NCBI RefSeq assembly: GCF_052324685.1
Contig: NW_027506917.1
Span: forward strand, 558,001-622,000
Direction: 5' to 3'
DNA length: 64,000 nt
From: Brachyhypopomus gauderio
Lineage: Eukaryota > Chordata > Actinopteri > Gymnotiformes > Hypopomidae
Shown: one piece after another, positions 33,992 through 45,154 of the stretch
Layout: each line of letters opens with the position of its first letter
How positions within the stretch are numbered: the stretch's first letter is position 1
Program-made: the position numbers and the translations under genes
The notes under the pieces: model-generated
Database searches by the model: none
What the model was told of the DNA's origin: nothing
What the model saw: the letters and a program-made list of their open reading frames with translations, nothing else

Positions 33992-34421
33992 GGACGAAGG
34001 ACCTCTAGTGAGTTATTCCTCTTTATATATACACATACACAGTCCAGGTGATGGGTCAGGTCTCTGACCCCATCAAAGTCTTTATTTTGCTTTTCTGTCT
34101 CTTTCTTCCTCTCCATCATGTAGGTCTCCAGTGCTTCTTCCTGGAGTAGAGACCACAGATAATGATAACTTAGCTGCTAAATGTATTCCTAATACGATAG
34201 GGTGACCAAACGTCCGTAATTCACATCCTGTGAGGAAATGTCCTGGTTTTTAAATGACCTTCATTGGACCATTAAGACTGGATTTAAACTTTCGCGAGTG
34301 GCCGTAGCGCGCGACTCCGCACGCGTTTATACATGACGCGTCACATTATTTGTGTTGTCCGCTCCCTACAAGAAGCGCTGCGAATTGCGTCAACTGATGC
34401 AAGTTACGAACTACCGTCCAG

Positions 34422-34527
34422 GGGTGAGTTTCCCAAAACGTTCTTAGCGCCAAGTACTTCTTAACCTCGTACGTAAGAATGAGGTAACGAAGTACTTGGC
34501 GCTAAGAACGTTTTGGGAAACTCACCC
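34422..34527. repeat. 106-bp near-perfect palindrome (39-bp arms)
   Basis: The left arm gggtgagtttcccaaaacgt... is perfectly inverted as ...acgttttgggaaactcaccc, with a spacer of about 28 bp. It is probably a fold-back MITE. Target duplications were not clear. On either strand it could form a stable hairpin or cruciform. Confidence 0.93.
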
Positions 34528-34539
34528 GAGAAAGACAAT

Positions 34540-34800
34540 GTTGTAGAAAATCCAGCAGCTGTATGATGAGGAAAGAAGTAAAACAGGTTATTGTGAAGAG
34601 CGCCACAAATGTGGCTCTGACTGGGGATCACTGGACCTCTGTTAGCAACAAGAATGATCTTGGTGTGACAGCTCATATTATAGATGATGAATCTATAGAT
34701 GATGAAGATCCAGTCATTTGCTTTGAGCATGCAGAAGACCACTTCTAGGCACTATGGAGATGTCTGTGGCAGAAGCCTGGGAAATTAAAGAAATTGCTAA
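34540..34800 (+). pseudogene. hAT transposase fragment (ZBED1-like)
   Basis: The frame encodes 'KKEVKQVIVKSATNVALTGD' directly followed by 'HWTSVSNKNDLGVTAH', the conserved DHWTS block of ZBED1/Ac-like hAT transposases. Decayed sequence follows. At 35040-35130 a stretch ending in ttttttaatcgcgtcccacc is likely a terminus of such an element. Confidence 0.75.
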
Positions 34801-35132
34801 AATGCTATTAAAAAACATCTTCTGATTTACTTCAATTCTTCCAATATCCTGAGCAAAACTCCCAAAATTAAACAACATTTTTGATCAGAATTTCCAATGT
34901 TCTGAACTGTTTTCTGCACACTACACATATATTGGTCTGTGTAGTAGACTGGTGGAAAAATAAACAAGATGTTGAAGTTTATGATTATGTTCATTGATTC
35001 ATTCATCATTCAAACTTAAATTAATATTTCTCATGTTAAATACTAAAATGCGATTAAAATGCGATTAATTTCGATTAATGAATTACAAAGCTTCCGATTA
35101 ATTCGATTAATTTTTTTAATCGCGTCCCACCC

Positions 35133-35250
<118 letters not shown>

Positions 35251-35290
35251 ATATTTATATATATATATATTTTATTATTATGTATATACA

Positions 35291-35555
35291 GGGCAGTCAT
35301 GGCCTGGTGGTAGGGAACTGGTCTTGTGACCGGAGGGTCGTGGGTTCGATTTACAGACCTGAGGCCATGACTGAGGTGCCCTTGAGCAAGGCACCTAACC
35401 CCAACTGCTCCCCGGACTAGGGCTGCTCACTGCTCTGGGCACATGTGATCCACAGCCCCCTAGTAATAACTAGTGTGTGTGTGTGTTCTAACTGCACAGA
35501 TGGGTAAAATGCAGAGGACAAATTTCGATTGCGGTGAAAAATCACAATTGACAAA
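35291..35555 (+). mobile_element. tRNA-derived SINE, right-arm copy
   Basis: Starts gggcagtcatggcctggtgg, with a B-box-like gggttcgattt near 35341. The body includes gtgcccttgagcaaggcacc and a TG tract, and it ends near cacaattgacaaaatatgg. It lies directly upstream of the integrase relic in both arms, so this insertion preceded the duplication. Confidence 0.87.
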
Positions 35556-35605
35556 ATATGGCACAATTACATTTTTATTTACATTTTATATATAATGTAT
35601 GTATA

Positions 35606-36053
35606 TGTACATACAACAAATATGTGACTATGACGGACTTGTATACAAAATGGGTTGTTGCTGAGCCTCTGCAATCTAAGATCACAAGTGAAGTGTCAGC
35701 TGCAATCATTAAGAAGCTGTACTTGTTCGGCATGGTCAAGAAAATTATTACTGACCAGGGAAGAGAGTTTGTTAATGAGGTTAATATTCAGTATAACTTA
35801 ACTTTTATATTATCATATTTACCATATGACATTTTACATTTACATTTTTACTTTGATATTTACACAGCTGAACGAGAACATATTTGCAACTCGCAATGTT
35901 AAACATGCAGTTTCGAGTGCAGGTGATGAGGTGTTGATATTCCAAAACCCTAATAAAACACACAGAAAAGACTCCCTTGCAGACCGGCATCAAGGGCCTT
36001 TTTCTGTAGATACCATCACTGCTAAAGGTGTGGCAACTGTGGTGAAAGACTAA
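35606..36053 (+). pseudogene. Integrase (KRBA2/Ginger- or Gypsy-type) relic, right-arm copy
   Basis: The segment at about 35606-35778 encodes 'YVTMTDLYTKWVVAEPLQSK' and 'KKIITDQGREFVNE' and is followed by a donor-like site. After an acceptor (tttacacag) at 35859-35867, 35868-36053 encodes 'LNENIFATRNVKHAVSSAGD', 'EVLIFQNPNKTHRKDSLADR' and 'FSVDTITAKGVATVVKD', then stops. This matches the middle and C-terminal parts of DDE integrases like those in KRBA2-related fish proteins. The N-terminal zinc finger and the catalytic Glu are not present. Non-functional as it stands. Confidence 0.72.
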
Positions 36054-36189
36054 GGGACTCGTTGCTGCATTAATGTCTCACGTCTTAGGCCTTTCTACCA
36101 ATTGAAAAGTTTTGTCGTCATTGGTGTTCAAGATTATTGTATATTGGGAAATTTCTACTCTTAATAATATTCCTAATTTCTCTTGTCAG

Positions 36190-37048
36190 ACTATGGACCA
36201 ACCAGTTTCATGTCGCATCAGGACCATGAATACTGGACACCTAAAAATTATGAGCATTTATATGCTTTCTCTGTGGAGAAATGGGAAAAATACTTGGGTC
36301 CTATTGAAGAAAAACAGTTTCATCTAAACTCGTCATGTGAACTTCGCTTCCTCACATTATTTAACTCTCACTCTTACACTGTCAAGCACTGTCTCTCACA
36401 CTCTAAATTAAGTAACTGATTATTATTATTAATTTCAGCTGAAATACATTTTGGACACTAGCCGTCCAGAAACAGAGCTTATCATTAAAGATGGTGATGT
36501 CTGTCTAACACGTGAGGACTTCTGGAGTCTCGGATTAAACCGATGCATGGAATCTACTGTATATATTATATATGTTGCAGAATGTTTACTCTAAGAAAAA
36601 TCTAACTAAATTGATTTTGTTTGCATTTTACTCCGTTTTGTTTTTATAGATTGAGAATGCATGTTTTAAGCTCATCACTGCTGCTCGAAGACATGTAATC
36701 AAGAGTCAAATTATTGTTTTGTGGGTTTAATGTCCTTTTTTTGTATGGGTATTTTTATAGAGTTCCTAATTATTCTTAAATAGGGCAAAGATGTTCACAT
36801 TGTGGACATGTATGTCATTCCCACGTGGAAGACATCAGATGTGGACCCACTGTCAAGCTTACCGGTAATATTGTTATAAGGCACTTATATAAGTCACACT
36901 CATGAATGCCCATAATTTTGTACAAAAACGAAGTAATCTTTTTATATGTATTTCTCTACAATACCAGGACAGTCAGTGCTCCAAGGATGCTATTTTGTTT
37001 CCTGCATGGAATAGGCAAAAGGATCAGGCATATCACTTTTTGCTATGC
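36190..37048 (+). pseudogene. Ulp1/C48-protease-like exon series, right-arm copy
   Basis: Short segments with splice-like ends are arranged in order: 36190-36330 ('YWTPKNYEHLYAFSVEKWEK'), 36439-36545 ('ELIIKDGDVCLTREDFWSLG'), 36650-36694 ('IENACFKLITAARRH'), 36784-36864 ('VHIVDMYVIPTWKTSD') and 36968-37048 ('AILFPAWNRQKDQAYHFLLC'). The last contains an H in a context like the catalytic His of Ulp1-family SUMO/ubiquitin-like proteases. The downstream Asp and Cys boxes were not found. The donor after the second segment is poor in both arms. Ulp1-like domains often accompany integrase-type fish transposons, so this and the integrase relic may be one former gene. This is inference. Confidence 0.45.
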
Positions 37049-37345
37049 GTTGAGTTACAACTATTAAGATAGATATTTAGAGATTCTTTTCTGATTCTGA
37101 TAGAACAAAATAATAAGTTGCCTATCTGGTCATTTTTAAATATGCCCAATGCAGGTTTTACTGGTAGCAGAGAAAGAGATCATTTTTCTAGACTCTTTAC
37201 TGCCTGATGGTTTTGGAGATGAGGCCTACAGAACTAACTATATTTAGGTTAAGATAAAATAATATTTACTGAAGTAAAACTTAATTTACTTTATTGCCTC
37301 TATGGCTCCAGGTTTAAGTAAGAGCCTTGTTCTACGGCTCATGTC

Positions 37346-38897
37346 ATGTCTTTCTCAAAACCTGCTGTGAACAGAAAGGTTAGCCATGAGCACAGACAAT
37401 ATCTTGAGAAGTGGGAGATAAACTACTTTTTCGTAGAGCTCAGGGGCATCCCGACATGTCTTATATGCTCAGATAAAGTTGCTGTGCACAAGGAGTACAA
37501 TATCAGACGTCATTACACAACTAAACATGCTGAGGAATATGCAAAATATCAGGGAGAAGAGAGAAAGTGCTGTGCCACCAAGCTTAAAACATGTCTACTG
37601 CGGCAACAAGATTTTTTCAAGAAGGCAAGCAAAGAAAGTGATGCTGCTGTCGAAGTTTGCTGCGTGATGAGTCAGGTGATTGCTAAGGCTGGAAAGCCAT
37701 TCAAAGATGGCGAGTTCATCAAAAAGTGCATGTTAAATGCTGCAAGTAGTCTGTCCAGAAAAGAAGGGTCAGTTTAGTAACATCAGCCTTTCAGCCAACA
37801 CAGTGGCAGAGCGCATTTCTGACCTGTCAGGTAACATTTATGATCAACTGCGTGAGAAAGCTAAACATTTCCATGCATACTCTGTTGCTCTTGATGAGAG
37901 CACAGACATCACTGACACTGCGCAGCTCGCAATTTATGTCTGTGGTGTTGACGGTTGTTTTGAAGTAATGGAGGAGTTGCTCACAGTGATTCCAATGCAT
38001 GGCCAGACCACTGCTCAGGAGATGTTTTGGAAGCTGTGTGATGCCATTGTGGATGCTGGCTTGCTATGGAAGAGTTTTGCTGGAATAACAACCGACAGAG
38101 CACCATCAACGACAGGGAGGAAGAATGGACTCGTGGGACTTGTTCAAAGAAAACTGGAGGAAGAAGGTGTGGAAGAGGCTATTGCTCTCCATTGCATTAT
38201 CCATCAGCAGGCCCTTTGCAGCAAATGCCTGACGTTTGACAGTGTGATGTTTGATGTTGTGAAATGCATCAACCATATCAGAACCAGGGGCTTGAAGCAC
38301 CGTCAGTTCCGTTTTGGGGGAAATAGACTCATCATATGAGGATGTGCTCTACTTCACAGAGATACGCTGGCTTAGCAGGGGAAACGTCTTGAAGAGGTTT
38401 TTTGAGTTGAGAGCAGAAGTGAAAGCCTTCATGGAGAAGGATGGGATGGCTGTTCCTGTACTTAGTGATCCCAAGTTGATCATGGACTTAGCTTTTCTGG
38501 TTGACATCACACCGGAGCTGAATGTACTGAACAAGAAGTTACAAGGCCAGGGGCAGCTTGTGAGTGTTGCCTATGACAACATCAGAGCATTCTCCACAAA
38601 ACTTGGGTTGTGAAAAGCCCAGCTTTCTCAGACAAACCTCTGCCATTTCCCAGCATGCAAGGCACTCATGGATTCAGGCACACCATTCAGTGGTGAGAAG
38701 TATGCTGATGCCATTGTAAAGCTGCAGGAAGAATTTGATCACAGGTTTGCAGACTTCAAAACATTTTTGCTGATCCCTTCTCCTTCGGTGTGAAAGATGC
38801 TCCTCCTGAGCTTCAAATGGAGCTAATTGACCTGCAGTGCAATTCTGAACTCAAAGCCAAGTTCAGGGAGGTGAGTGGAAAAGCAGAGAACCTTGGC
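37346..38897 (+). pseudogene. hAT transposase (GTF2IRD2/ZBED-like), right-arm copy, truncated
   Basis: ATG at 37346 opens the same zinc-finger region as the left arm, followed by 'SNISLSANTVAERISDLSGN' and 'AYSVALDESTDITDTAQLAI' (the latter lost in the left arm by the 28-bp deletion). A frameshift lies near 37770 and another near 38310 before 'YFTEIRWLSRGNVLKRFFEL'. The stop after 'STKLGL' is shared with the left arm. The C-terminal dimerisation domain is missing because the arm ends at 38897. Confidence 0.87.
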
Positions 38898-39000
38898 AGG
38901 GTGTCTACAGGTTTGACCAAGGGAAAATTAAGACATTTTAAGACTTTTTAATACCGTTTTCCAAATAAAATTAAGACCAACTCGCAAGATCATACACGTT
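38898..39000. mobile_element. Unclassified repeat terminus (cagggtgtctacagg)
   Basis: Sequence reading cagggtgtctacaggttt then aattaagacattttaaga is a common type of fish repeat end. It abuts the truncated hAT gene and may have caused, or sits at, the duplication breakpoint. The other terminus was not found. A (CA)n run follows at 39183-39202. Confidence 0.5.
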
Positions 39001-39384
39001 AAAATAAAGCACAAAAACCAACTGATTATTTACATTAATTAATCTAGCTGCTTGAAAACTTCAAATGTTAATGCACAAGACGGACAATACAAGACACAAA
39101 CATTACATTTTTTTTCACTGTACAGTATACACAATGAAACTTTATACAAAACAAAATTCAAACACTGACAACAGCATCATACCACACACACACACACACA
39201 CACTAGGCCATTTTCCTGTTTTTCTGATCCACACTCCAGCTCATGCTCAACCCCTTTCAGTTCTGCTACTTTTTCTCTGAAACTCTTTCTAAGGATGTTT
39301 GATTTTGTGATCACTTTGGCCATCAGGGTTCCTGCTTTCCCTTCGGCTTGTTCAGCAAGTAAATTATTATTATAACTGGTTTAT

Positions 39385-39500
39385 ACTTAACCTTGAAAGT
39401 GACGTACAAATGATTTAATTCCATCTTGTTAAGGTGTATGAACCCTGCAAACATGACTTGGTTAATTGCGCTGAAGCGCGGCGCGCGCGAAGTTTTTACA
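39385..39500 (+). repeat. Dispersed repeat, copy 2 of 3
   Basis: Carries gaaagtgacgtacaaatg, taattccatcttgttaag and gtgtatgaaccctgcaaaca, then a CpG-rich gcggcgcgcgcgaag, as in the copy at 28930-29090. Confidence 0.75.
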
Positions 39501-39593
39501 AATTTTCTACTTCCAGCAATGTCACCCAAGTAGGTGTTTTCCCCTCATTTTCTGCAGATCTTGGAGAAAGCCGTTGCCAATCTGGAACGCATC

Positions 39594-39891
39594 TGTGACG
39601 GGCAGGTGTGAGCAACAAAAAGGAAGCGATCACGCCAAGTCTCAGGGAAAAAGGGTGGTTTAATATAAAGTGTGCAAAACCTAAAACCCGTGCAATAGAT
39701 CCAAATTAAGGATATAATGACCAGCGGTCAACTGGTACAAAGACAAGACATATATAGGCAAACAAACGACCCTCAGGTGAGACGGATCACGGGCTCCGCC
39801 CACCTGAGGGACACACATGACGTCACCAGACAATAACAACAACAGCCGCTGTGGACAGAGATGGCCGGTAGGGGGCCGCCTCACCGTGACA
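39594..39891 (-). mobile_element. Solo LTR, 298 bp, TSD gcatc
   Basis: tgtgacggg...ccgtgaca with identical 5-bp duplications gcatc at 39589-39593 and 39892-39896. On the minus strand it has a TATA-like cctatatatg and an attaaa motif in expected LTR positions, ending ccgtcaca. It lies inside the last exon of the minus-strand gene at 39881-42944, in the same transcriptional orientation. Confidence 0.94.
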
Positions 39892-42800
39892 GCATCGACT
39901 TTCTCCTGAGCTTAGGGATGGTCTTGTCAGAGGTGGATGGTGCTTCAGCACTGGTAGACTGGAAACCTGCAAAGTCAAAGCAAATAGACGGCGTGAGAGG
40001 GATGCTGTGTGTAGTCTTCCATGCTGTTGTCATTATTGTTGTTCATGCCCTATTAGTTGTGCAGCAGGAAAGACTACTAAACCATGGAAGACTACTAAAC
40101 CATGGAAGACTACTAAACCATGGAAGACTCGGTTCTTTATAAATAATACTGTCATGAATTAAACTTCATGAAATACTAAAATGCGTACCATCTGGAATAT
40201 GTTTGTCCACCACCTGGTCCTCCGTGTGAACATGCACTTAGTTTGTGCGTTTCTTTAAAAAGAGCAGACAATTTGATATAAAAAAATCATTCAAAATATG
40301 ATTGACGGTAGCATAAATGTATGGTTGAAAATCATTCAGAAGAGCAGAGTCTAAAGCTAATGGTGTGACTGGGAATAAATACATTTTAAAAACAGATACC
40401 TTGAATCTCCGCTTCAGAAATCTTGGAAACCTGAACCACCAAGATTTCTTCTCCAGCCCCACGTCCACTGTCTGTGCTGCACTCTGCAGAGCGGAGCCTG
40501 TATGGTCCTGTTCTGTCCGAGAGATGGTGATGCCAGCGACATCACCGAACAGAGTGAGGGCAATCAGAGCTGACAGCTCTGAGCAGCATCTCTGTAGTGA
40601 CAGCTTCACTTCCACGTCAGCCTCCGTCACAGATGCGCTTCTAGAACCGTAGTGATCAGTGTCAGGCTTGGTCCAGGATGTCAACCCAAGGCGTTCTTGG
40701 AGAAAAGTTTCTGAAGCAGTCTTCACAAATCTCCTCACGATGCCCGACTGGAGTGCCTCCTCAGAAAGGTCAGACAGCACTGACCGAGTCTCCCTGCAGC
40801 TCATTTGTGCCTTTACTCGGTCCAGAGCCGCAATCCTTTCCAGCATCAGGTTCCTCACTATAGGGATGAGGTCCTGAGCAACCACCTCCTTCACTGCCAC
40901 TTTGACCCATGCTGAGATTTTTTCCAGCACTTCAATCAAATCCTCCATTTTCATCTAGTTAGGTTAAAGGAAAGTGTAAAAAGTTCATCAGTATCCAAAA
41001 GCTTAATGATTTTTAATTATTACTTTTTTTAACCTTAAGCTGATTATTTCTTTAAGAAGTAAAATGCTAATGTAAAGAACATCTACTGTTGTGAAGGTCT
41101 GACCAGACATGGCCAAAGGCTCATGTTGCTATGGTAACTCAGACACACAGGCAGATAGGAAGACAGAGATACAGAGATTCGTACTCACATTGCTTGGCAG
41201 TGTATTCCTCAGCTCTTCAGTTAGAACAGCTGGATTAATCCCAGAGGTGGATACGACTCCACCACTTTTCCCACATGGAGGAGTGTTGAGATCCTCAATC
41301 ACTGCCTCCTCCACTCTAGTACAGCAAATAGCTGTGGTGAAAGAAACATTTACTTTAAGCATCTATGAGGCAGAGACTAATGATGCACATAAGCAAATGT
41401 CACTAAAAACATAAATTGTGGAAAATTATAGTTATGAATAAATAACCTCATAATGCATCACGTTTTGGTAACATGTAATCACGCTAAATCTCACCTGAAA
41501 ACCATCTGCTACGGTCTTTCTTTGCCTGCTTGTTTTTCACGCTGGGGGCCGACACATCACAGCCCTCAGGAAGCTCTTCTGCTGGCCCAGCTTTCTTAGA
41601 CTGTAGTAGAGAAAATGAAGAAAATATGAGTTTCATGATGACTATCGCAGGGGTTCTCAACTGGTCTCAGCCCGGGACCCACTTTTTCCCCCATTGTCAT
41701 TAAGTCGCGACCCACTTTTTAAAAAAAGTTGTCAGTTGCCGTACACCATGCACTTTATGTAATACAACTTGTTTGGTGGTCTTATGAAGGACCGTTTATA
41801 AGCTATTGAAATTATTACAAAAAACAGTGTGTAGTGCTCTGGGGCCTTCACGACCGCCACTTGCGTCTGTGTTAAGGTCATTTGTAGACGGTGCCTTAGA
41901 CGTTGCAGTGGTGAAAGTTGCACATTTAAAATACGTCTATTCCTGACGTAAACAAAGTTGTAGATGTTTGTCTTGGTTGCCAGAAACAAGAATTTTATTA
42001 TAGCACTTTTGCCAATACTGTCTTAGTTATTGAAGAAAATTCCGAATACTCGAACGTGAAACAAACTTTACTGAAGTTTCCTAGTATGCATACGAGTGAC
42101 TTTTGATCCCATCAAAATTAATTTAAAATTATGTACAGTTATAAAGAAGTGTGTCCTCTTTGTGTCCGACAGAGATGTAGACTGTGTGGAAAAAATGCGA
42201 TATTTTTCGCTTGGCCATTTTCAACGCTTAGTGCTCAAGTTTCAGCTCCGTTTTGCGAGTCATGCTGGTGATCGGATTCCTGCATTTGTTGTTGGGCAGA
42301 GACGAACATGTGAGCGGGAGCTGGAGTCTATCGTTTAACTTTTAAAATACAAACTCAAAAGAAAATGATGGATATTTTTCCAATTACAAAAAATCCTTAC
42401 CCATAAAAAAATAATGCTGTTGTATCGGCTGTCGCCAGTGGCGAGTGAAATAATTATAAAGTAGGCTACATTACGCATTAAACACGTTGTAGAATGCTAC
42501 CCTTTTCTGTGAAAATACAGGCTGCGGACATACGCGCAGACAGGATAGGGGGAATACGAACATTTCATAATTTGATTTTTTTTCTCAACACCGCTGGACT
42601 CTCAATGAGAGAATATTAATCTATCTTAATGACCTCAGATGGTTAATAACCAATATTAATTGGTTACACATCTTAAATGTGATAAGAGGCCGTAAAATGA
42701 AGTAACTGGGATGTAACCGGATAATTAATGTTAATGTGAGTCGCCATTTGTGGTCGAAAGCAATTTAGTTCTATTTTTGTGCAATATTCTACAATCACTG

Positions 42801-42944
42801 TTGCTACAAAGCAACTTTAGAGAACTGTCTCGACGATGAATGTCATTTTCAATAAATAAACTGAGAAGCGGCTCTCTCGAACTTACTCGGACTAAAGTGA
42901 GATTATGGAAAAAGCTCAAAGGAACATGAACTTACCCTCATCAT
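39881..42944 (-). CDS. Unrecognised gene, six inferred exons, last exon hit by a solo LTR
   Basis: Inferred exons, high to low: 42944-42936 (M M R), 41600-41495, 41331-41189, 40954-40400, 40219-40189 and 39966-39881. Phases agree throughout, giving 309 codons plus stop. The acceptor of the 31-bp exon is weak. The large exon encodes about 185 residues of likely helical sequence ('MEDLIEVLEKISAWVKVAVK', 'SLQRCCSELSALIALTLFGD') ending in an aromatic/basic patch 'SWWFRFPRFLKRRFK'. No enzyme motif, signal peptide or clear membrane span is visible, and I do not recognise the family. The last exon runs 'STSAEAPSTSDKTIPKLRRK' then 'SM', enters the LTR, and stops at TGA after three LTR-encoded residues (LSR). 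Beyond the LTR the pre-insertion frame continues for 14 codons to a TGA at 39545-39547. Probably a fish-restricted protein. Confidence 0.65.
40071..40124. repeat. 18-bp tandem repeat, 3 copies
   Basis: agactactaaaccatgga repeated exactly three times within the intron before the last exon of the minus-strand gene. Confidence 0.97.
41648..42100. mobile_element. hAT-like fragment in intron 1 of the minus-strand gene
   Basis: Starts caggggttctcaactggtct followed by 'cagcccgggacccac' and 'taagtcgcgacccac'. The inverse of this end is at 48318-48385. The interior (ctctggggccttcac, then gtcatttgtagacggtgcct) recurs at about 45570-45620 and about 48840-48870. Confidence 0.65.
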
Positions 42945-43100
42945 TTGTTGATTTGTTGATGATCACTTGGAATAGTCGCACAAGATATCGCTGAACCGCT
43001 GTAGTCGCTACTTCAACCTCGGTGACGATCAAACCATCTGTGGTTAAATTAAACACTGTCTGTGGCGACTTTTATAGGTCTCCTGCATTGTGACTTCATA
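42101..43100. other. Intron 1, first exon and presumed promoter region of the minus-strand gene
   Basis: No further coding sequence is seen apart from the 9-bp coding part of exon 1 (42936-42944). The probable 5' leader and promoter lie at 42945-43100. No TATA box or other named site is certain. Confidence 0.35.
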
Positions 43101-43102
43101 TG

Positions 43103-43202
43103 CCGTGTTGTCGTAGGGACGCAGTTAGATAATAACTAAAACTACTAATTGGCCGTGTTGTCATAGTGACAGTTAATTAATAACTAAAACTACTAATTGG
43201 CC
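43103..43202. repeat. About 50-bp direct repeat, 2 copies
   Basis: 'taataactaaaactactaat' plus 'tggccg' with flanking gtgttgtcgtaggga / gtgttgtcatagtga occurs twice in tandem, just upstream of the minus-strand gene. Confidence 0.85.
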
Positions 43203-44695
43203 GAGTCTTCAAGTGCAAATCACATTGGGCTGTCCCATGTTAATCTCAGTAGTTTGGGCCGGGACATTTATCACACCCACTCTGGCCCTGGACATGTATC
43301 AGATCCACTCCGGTGTTATAAAAATCTGTGCTACCCATCGAATGTCCTACTTAGGTATTTTCATGTCAGTGTACAACGTACACCTATAATTTTGCGTTGT
43401 CAGCATTTTTTTCTCTTGAATTCACAATGAGGACTGTCCATTTATTTTGCCAATTTACTTTTTTGTCAACAATTATTAAATATTTTTGTGAATATCCTCG
43501 GAAAGACCTGAGAAATATCACTACTGCTTTGTTTCTAATACGTGGAGGTTCCAAATGTCTGCTAGTCAGTTTGTTTTATCCTTGCCAGTAAATAACTGTG
43601 CTCTCTTTTATCATTCCATCCTAAATGGTTTTAGTTGACTGACCTTGAAAATAGCACTTCTTAACCTTTGACGTTCGTTCAGTTGGGCTATTTTACATTT
43701 TGAATCAATTTTATTAAATACAAGTAAATAACCATGAAATGTTAATGACGCTTGCACTCATCGCAGTCATTTCTGCGATACTCAGTTGTCAGTTAAACGT
43801 GCAATTGAGGAGAAGTGAAGTGGGACACGATACCTGTTTCTGATAAAGGGGACATACCCAAAGAGCTTCAACAAATCACAGAGGCAAAATCTCAGAAGTC
43901 CCTCCAAGTTTCAAATAAAAGGTCAGTAAAGTTCAAACATATGTTAGTCCAAACATGCTTCCAGCATTAATACTGTAGATTTTATGGTCTATATCGGTTC
44001 TAGACTGCGTTAACATCGTATTTGGACTGCGCAGACAGATTACATGGAGAAACCTGTGCACTTCACCTGTTCCAAATGCTCAATTCGGATAACCTCATAT
44101 TAAGGCTCTAACGTTGGAGGATCCGTGGCTCCGTCCGAAATGCCGTGCAGTAGGCATTAGATTTCAATGCATTACGTTCTGCTCAAATCTTAAAGCAGTG
44201 CGTTCTTTCAGTAGGCGACTGGGCAGTTTTCATAACCTCGAACATACTACGTCCGTCATTTACCTATATCATATGATATGGCATATAACGGCACTTTCGT
44301 TGATAAAGGGCAGAGTTGGTTGTCTATGTGTGCACGCCACTGCTCAAGGGTGTTAATTATTTAAAATAAAATACACACTGGCTATACGAAGTTCACCTCT
44401 GACCACGACTTTGCAGTATTACAGCAGTATTATGTCTAAATATCTAGTTAGGACAAAACTAGAGTGCTCAATGAACTAAGTTAAAATCACTGTAACTCCG
44501 GAATATAATCTGTAGCGTTTTTATGTGTGTGCAAATGAGGGGACTCGGAATTCGGCACAACACGTTCGTTTGAAAAAAATTCTCCGTTGTGTCTGCTGCT
44601 TGCATGTGTTAAATGAAAATGAGCACCTGATTAACTTTCTGTTCCACCCCTGACGGGTGAAGAAACATCTGCAGAAAAGCCACACCTCATTATAA
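43203..44695. other. No gene identified
   Basis: AT-rich intergenic DNA. About 44110-44260 (ccgtccgaaatgccgtgcag and agtaggc repeats) resembles dispersed fish repeats. The open frames here have no recognisable motifs. Confidence 0.4.
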
Positions 44696-44947
44696 CAGGG
44701 TTGCCAACTTTTGACGTTCGCTTGGAGTGAGATTTTAACCTGAATGTACACAGATTCAGTGTTATATCGCCGGTGGATGGCGCCAGAGCTAGCGAACTAG
44801 TAACGTATTGAATCATATATGTGGATCTGAGGTAAATAAACTGGATATTTTTTTTCGGCGTGAGATATCGGAAGTGTGGCGTGAGAGCGTGTGAAAACGG
44901 TCAAATGCGTGTGTCTCACGCTCAATGCGTGAGAGTTGGCAACCCTG
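44696..44947. mobile_element. MITE, 252 bp, TTATAA target duplication
   Basis: Inverted ends cagggttgccaact and agttggcaaccctg. The flanks share ttataa (44690-44695 and 44948-44953). A related segment lies inside the hAT element in the PLC-delta intron (about 55435-55630). Confidence 0.85.
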
Positions 44948-45054
44948 TTATAAGTCGCATGGTTCAAAGCGTGAGGGAATAAGTAGCGGTTTATAATCTG
45001 GAAAATACGGGTAGCAATCGCGGGGGCTCCGCTGTGGCGGGTCGAGGTCGCGTT

Positions 45055-45150
45055 CCGCTCTTCAGCTCTGTTTGCAGGGTTCATCCACCTTTACAAGGTG
45101 GAATTCAAGTACATGTACGACACTTTCAAGGTCCATTTTCAATATTGTCC
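45055..45150 (-). repeat. Dispersed repeat, copy 3 of 3
   Basis: The inverse reads gaaagtgtcgtacatgtact, 'gaattccaccttgtaaaggt' and 'ggatgaaccctgcaaac', matching the copies at 28930 and 39385. Confidence 0.72.
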
Positions 45151-45154
45151 AAGT

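Noticed and set aside
35291..35365. A possible tRNA gene (A- and B-box-like sequences)
   Set aside because: The body and tail continue as a SINE, and the cloverleaf is not complete.
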